From an uncultured Porphyromonadaceae bacterium (GTDB taxonomy: Bacteria; Bacteroidota; Bacteroidia; Bacteroidales; Muribaculaceae): a stretch of DNA of 17,446 bases. The stretch covers positions 1-17,446 of the forward strand of contig CAMWXO010000020.1 in the NCBI GenBank assembly GCA_947178245.1, read 5' to 3'. Below are positions 15,063 through 17,446 of this stretch, piece after piece. How positions within the stretch are numbered: the first letter of the stretch is position 1; the number at the start of each line of letters is the position of its first letter. The notes beneath the pieces are model-generated. The model saw nothing but the letters and a program-made list of their open reading frames with translations. It made no database searches and had not been told where the DNA came from. Made by a program: the position numbers and the translations under genes.

Positions 15063-17389
15063 TTATGAGATTGCTGCCGGATCATCCGGCCAACGGTGCT
15101 TCGGGTATCTGCGTCTCAATTCCTTCCTCACCTCGAAGTAAGTCTCTCGCCAGAAGCCTTCCATATCTTGTGTGAGCTGCACAGGCTTGAAGCCCGGTGA
15201 TAGAAGTTCCATCAGTACGGGACGTTTACCCGCGTCTATCCTCGGGGTCTGCATCAGGCCGAAGCAATCCTGCAGACGAGCGCTCACCACCGGAGCCTCG
15301 GCCCCGCGTCGGTAATGAATGCGCGCGTTGCGCCCCGATGGTAATTTGATGTGCGTAGGAGCCAGCCGGTCTATCTCCTGCTGCTGTCCATAATCAAGCA
15401 TTCCGAATATCACGTCGCACATGTTGATTTTCCGGAGTTCCTGCACTGTCGTCGCATTCCCGATATAGAGCGGCAGCCACTCCGAGGCAGTGTTGAGCAG
15501 AGCCTCGGTGGAGATGTCGGGCAAGTCGAGCTCAGGATGCCACGACGCCATAGCTGAGATCCTGACCTGCATCGCCATCACATCGTCGTTGAAATCAAAC
15601 ATCGTGAGTCCCTCTTTGGGGGCTGCCGCTGCAATTGCGGATGCGATCATGCCCCTCACATCACCTTTAGCCGGACGTGTTGCCAGTGTAAGCACACCTA
15701 CCCGAAGCTCATCGCGTGCTACGGCTTTGCCTTCGCGGGAATCCCAGATCACGCTCTCCATCCATTTCCCTTTCGACATCACGAATTCCCTGCTCACGGG
15801 AGCCGCGAGAAAGATGCGTTTCCCCATCGAGGCCACCGCAAGCATTTCATGACGGGCGAGATTGTCGGCAGTATGCAGTGCTATACGGTTGCCTCCCGAG
15901 GCAAGGCGGTAGTGTCCGGAGCCGTCGGGCATGGCGATCCTTTCCGGATATGCCATAGCCACGAGCTCTCCTATATCCTCGGGGGAATGATCTTCCTGAT
16001 CAGGCGCCGCATGCACAAGACGGCGATACTGCGACGAGATATTATCAATCCTGAGCCACCGGGTTGGAATCTTGCCCCGGCGATATTGCCGTAGCATCGC
16101 TATGCGATTGGATATATCGGCATCGGATTCGTCATTGACGGGATCTTTCTCTTCGAGAAGCGCGGCAATGTCGGCCGCGAGTGCCTTCAGAGGCCCGGCT
16201 TCGGTCAGCATACTCGCTATGCGTGGATGGCATGGCAGCAGCGCAAGACGCTGACCCTTGGGGGTGAGATGATTGGAGTTGTCGATGGCGCCCAGGATGC
16301 GGAGCAGGTTGGCGGCATTGGCCAGATGCCCTGCCGGGGGCGGCGAGATCCATGGTAGACGCATCGCATCTGTCTCTCCCCATGCCGCCACCGAGAGCAT
16401 CATGCCCGATAGATCAGCCGATTCTATTTCAGGTTGCCGGCTTTCAGCCATTCTCGATTCTGTTGCCTTAGTCCAGAGCCTGTAGCATACTCCATCGCTG
16501 AGACGTCCGGCCCTTCCGGCCCGCTGCGTGGCCATGTCGAGCGAGATTCGTTTTGTGGTGAGTCGGCTAAGCCCGGTAGATGGCACAAACTCCGGAGCTC
16601 GATATAATCCCGAGTCCACTATTGTAGAGACTCCTTCTATCGTGAGAGAAGTCTCGGCTATGGGAGAGGCGAGGTAGACGCGTCTTTTCCCGTTGCATGA
16701 GGGGGTGAGTGCCTTCTGCTGCTCGGAGTGTGGCATCATTCCGAAAAGGGTGAGGATTTCCACATCCTCTTTGCAGGGGAGCAGAAGTTCAAGGCATCTC
16801 ATTATTTCAGCCTGCCCGGGCAGAAACGCAAGTATATTGCCGTCACGCTCGCGCAGCGCTCTCCTGACTGCCCTCGCCACGACCTCCGGACAATCTCCGG
16901 GATCGAAGTCTTCTCCATAAATCACTTCCACTTCATGCATGCGCCCCTCACTGTGGAGATGGCGGGCGTCCATCTGCCGGCACAGAGCCCCGGCATCGAT
17001 AGTGGCCGACATGACGAGAATCTTCAGATCAGGACGCACCAGATTCTGAATTTCGCGTGTCAGGGCAAGTGTGAGATCAGAAGTAAGGCTGCGCTCGTGA
17101 AACTCATCGAAGATCACTGCAGAAACGCCGGCAAGAGTAGGGTCTTCCACCAGCATTCTCTCAAGGATGCCCTCGGTCAGCACTTCTATTCGCGTTGCCT
17201 GAGAGACCTTGCTCTCGAAGCGCACACGATAGCCCACGGTGATCCCGGTTGCCTCACCCAGCATGGTGGCCATGCGGGCGGCTACCTGCCTCGCGGCTAT
17301 CCTTCGCGGTTCGAGCATGAGAATCTTCCCCTCCGGAATACTCTCGATGAGCGCAAGCGGCAGAAGAGAGCATTTGCCGGCTCCTTGTT
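15063..17389 (-). CDS. hrpB: ATP-dependent DEAH helicase HrpB, N-terminus missing at contig end
   Basis: HrpB is a DEAH-box RNA-helicase-like ATPase of unsettled role. The motifs run in order: Walker A GAGK (near 17375), Ia LEPRRIAARQ, II DEFHERS (17088-17108), III SATID, then ETSLTIEGVSTIVDSG (V) and QRAGRAGR (VI, near 16510-16525). The long C-terminal half fits the HrpB-specific C-terminal domain, ending near WPDD. An apparent start at 17429 lies inside adapter sequence (17390-17446), so the first 14 or so residues of that reading (MSVSWVRRCVLDSE) are artefacts. True family members have roughly 25-35 residues before Walker A, which are lost here. The residue after the Walker lysine reads Cys (GAGKCS) where Ser or Thr is expected; this base is close to the contig end and may be a base-call error or a real variant. 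The gene ends 92 bases upstream of the GH5 start. Confidence 0.93.
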
Positions 17390-17446
17390 CTGAATCTAAT
17401 ACACATCTCCTAACCCACGAGACGCTCATGAATCTCGTATTCCGTG
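17390..17446. other. Illumina Nextera adapter left on the contig end (not genomic)
   Basis: From 17390 the plus strand follows the known read-through structure of a Nextera library. Bases 17390-17408 match the mosaic end CTGTCTCTTATACACATCT at 16 of 19 positions. Bases 17409-17423 match CCGAGCCCACGAGAC at 13 of 15. Bases 17424-17431 are GCTCATGA, which I recall as the Nextera XT N714 i7 index. Bases 17432-17446 match ATCTCGTATGCCGTC at 13 of 15. In all, 50 of 57 positions agree, in the right order and spacing. The few mismatches look like low-quality read tails. The genomic sequence ends at about 17389. Confidence 0.97.

Noticed and set aside
1..17446. CRISPR arrays, tRNA or rRNA genes, insertion sequences, phage genes, toxin-antitoxin pairs
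   Set aside because: I found no regularly spaced repeats, no tRNA-like cloverleaf, no transposase or integrase motifs, and no such gene pairs on either strand.

Overview
The window looks like chromosomal DNA of a gut-type Bacteroidales bacterium, with Muribaculaceae-like content as my best guess. The reasons are: a type V pilus module (DUF3575, DUF5119, fimbrillin); a DUF5063 gene beside cdsA; Bacteroidota-style -7 elements (TAATTTTG) instead of strong Shine-Dalgarno sites; lipoproteins with acidic residues after the lipobox Cys; and anaerobe genes for NifJ-type pyruvate oxidoreductase and rubrerythrin. Genus cannot be fixed from sequence reading alone.

Layout. 1-999 (minus): rsmG followed one base later by a metallo-beta-lactamase-fold hydrolase that runs off the left edge. 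1138-3777 (plus): a tight three-gene run of cdsA, a DUF5063 gene and an M18 aminopeptidase, closed by a strong hairpin at 3802-3837 that also serves the converging rubrerythrin gene. 3859-8028 (minus): rubrerythrin and, upstream of it, a pilus module in the order DUF3575, DUF5119, fimbrillin. 8126-10009 (minus): a WG-repeat secreted protein and a split ThrE-type transporter (YjjP-like plus YjjB-like halves) in one translationally coupled run. 10184-13510 (minus): nifJ, with hairpins on both sides. 13648-14970 (minus): a lone GH5 lipoprotein glycoside hydrolase. 15063-17389 (minus): an HrpB-type DEAH helicase cut at its N-terminus.

The most notable observation is technical. Bases 17390 to 17446 are not genome. 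They match the Illumina Nextera mosaic end, the rest of the read-2 adapter, an 8-base i7 index and the start of the flow-cell sequence, at 50 of 57 positions. The contig therefore ends inside the helicase Walker A region, and the apparent helicase start codon at 17429 is adapter-encoded.

The genes are a mix of housekeeping (rRNA methylation, phospholipid synthesis, peptide breakdown), anaerobic energy and oxidative-stress functions, and envelope functions (pilus, exporter, surface glycosidase). I did not find a convincing undescribed system. The best biological leads are the coupling of a WG-repeat protein to the ThrE pair and the long hairpin just ahead of nifJ. There is no gene-free stretch longer than 300 bases; the longest gap is about 175 bases, before nifJ's 3' end.
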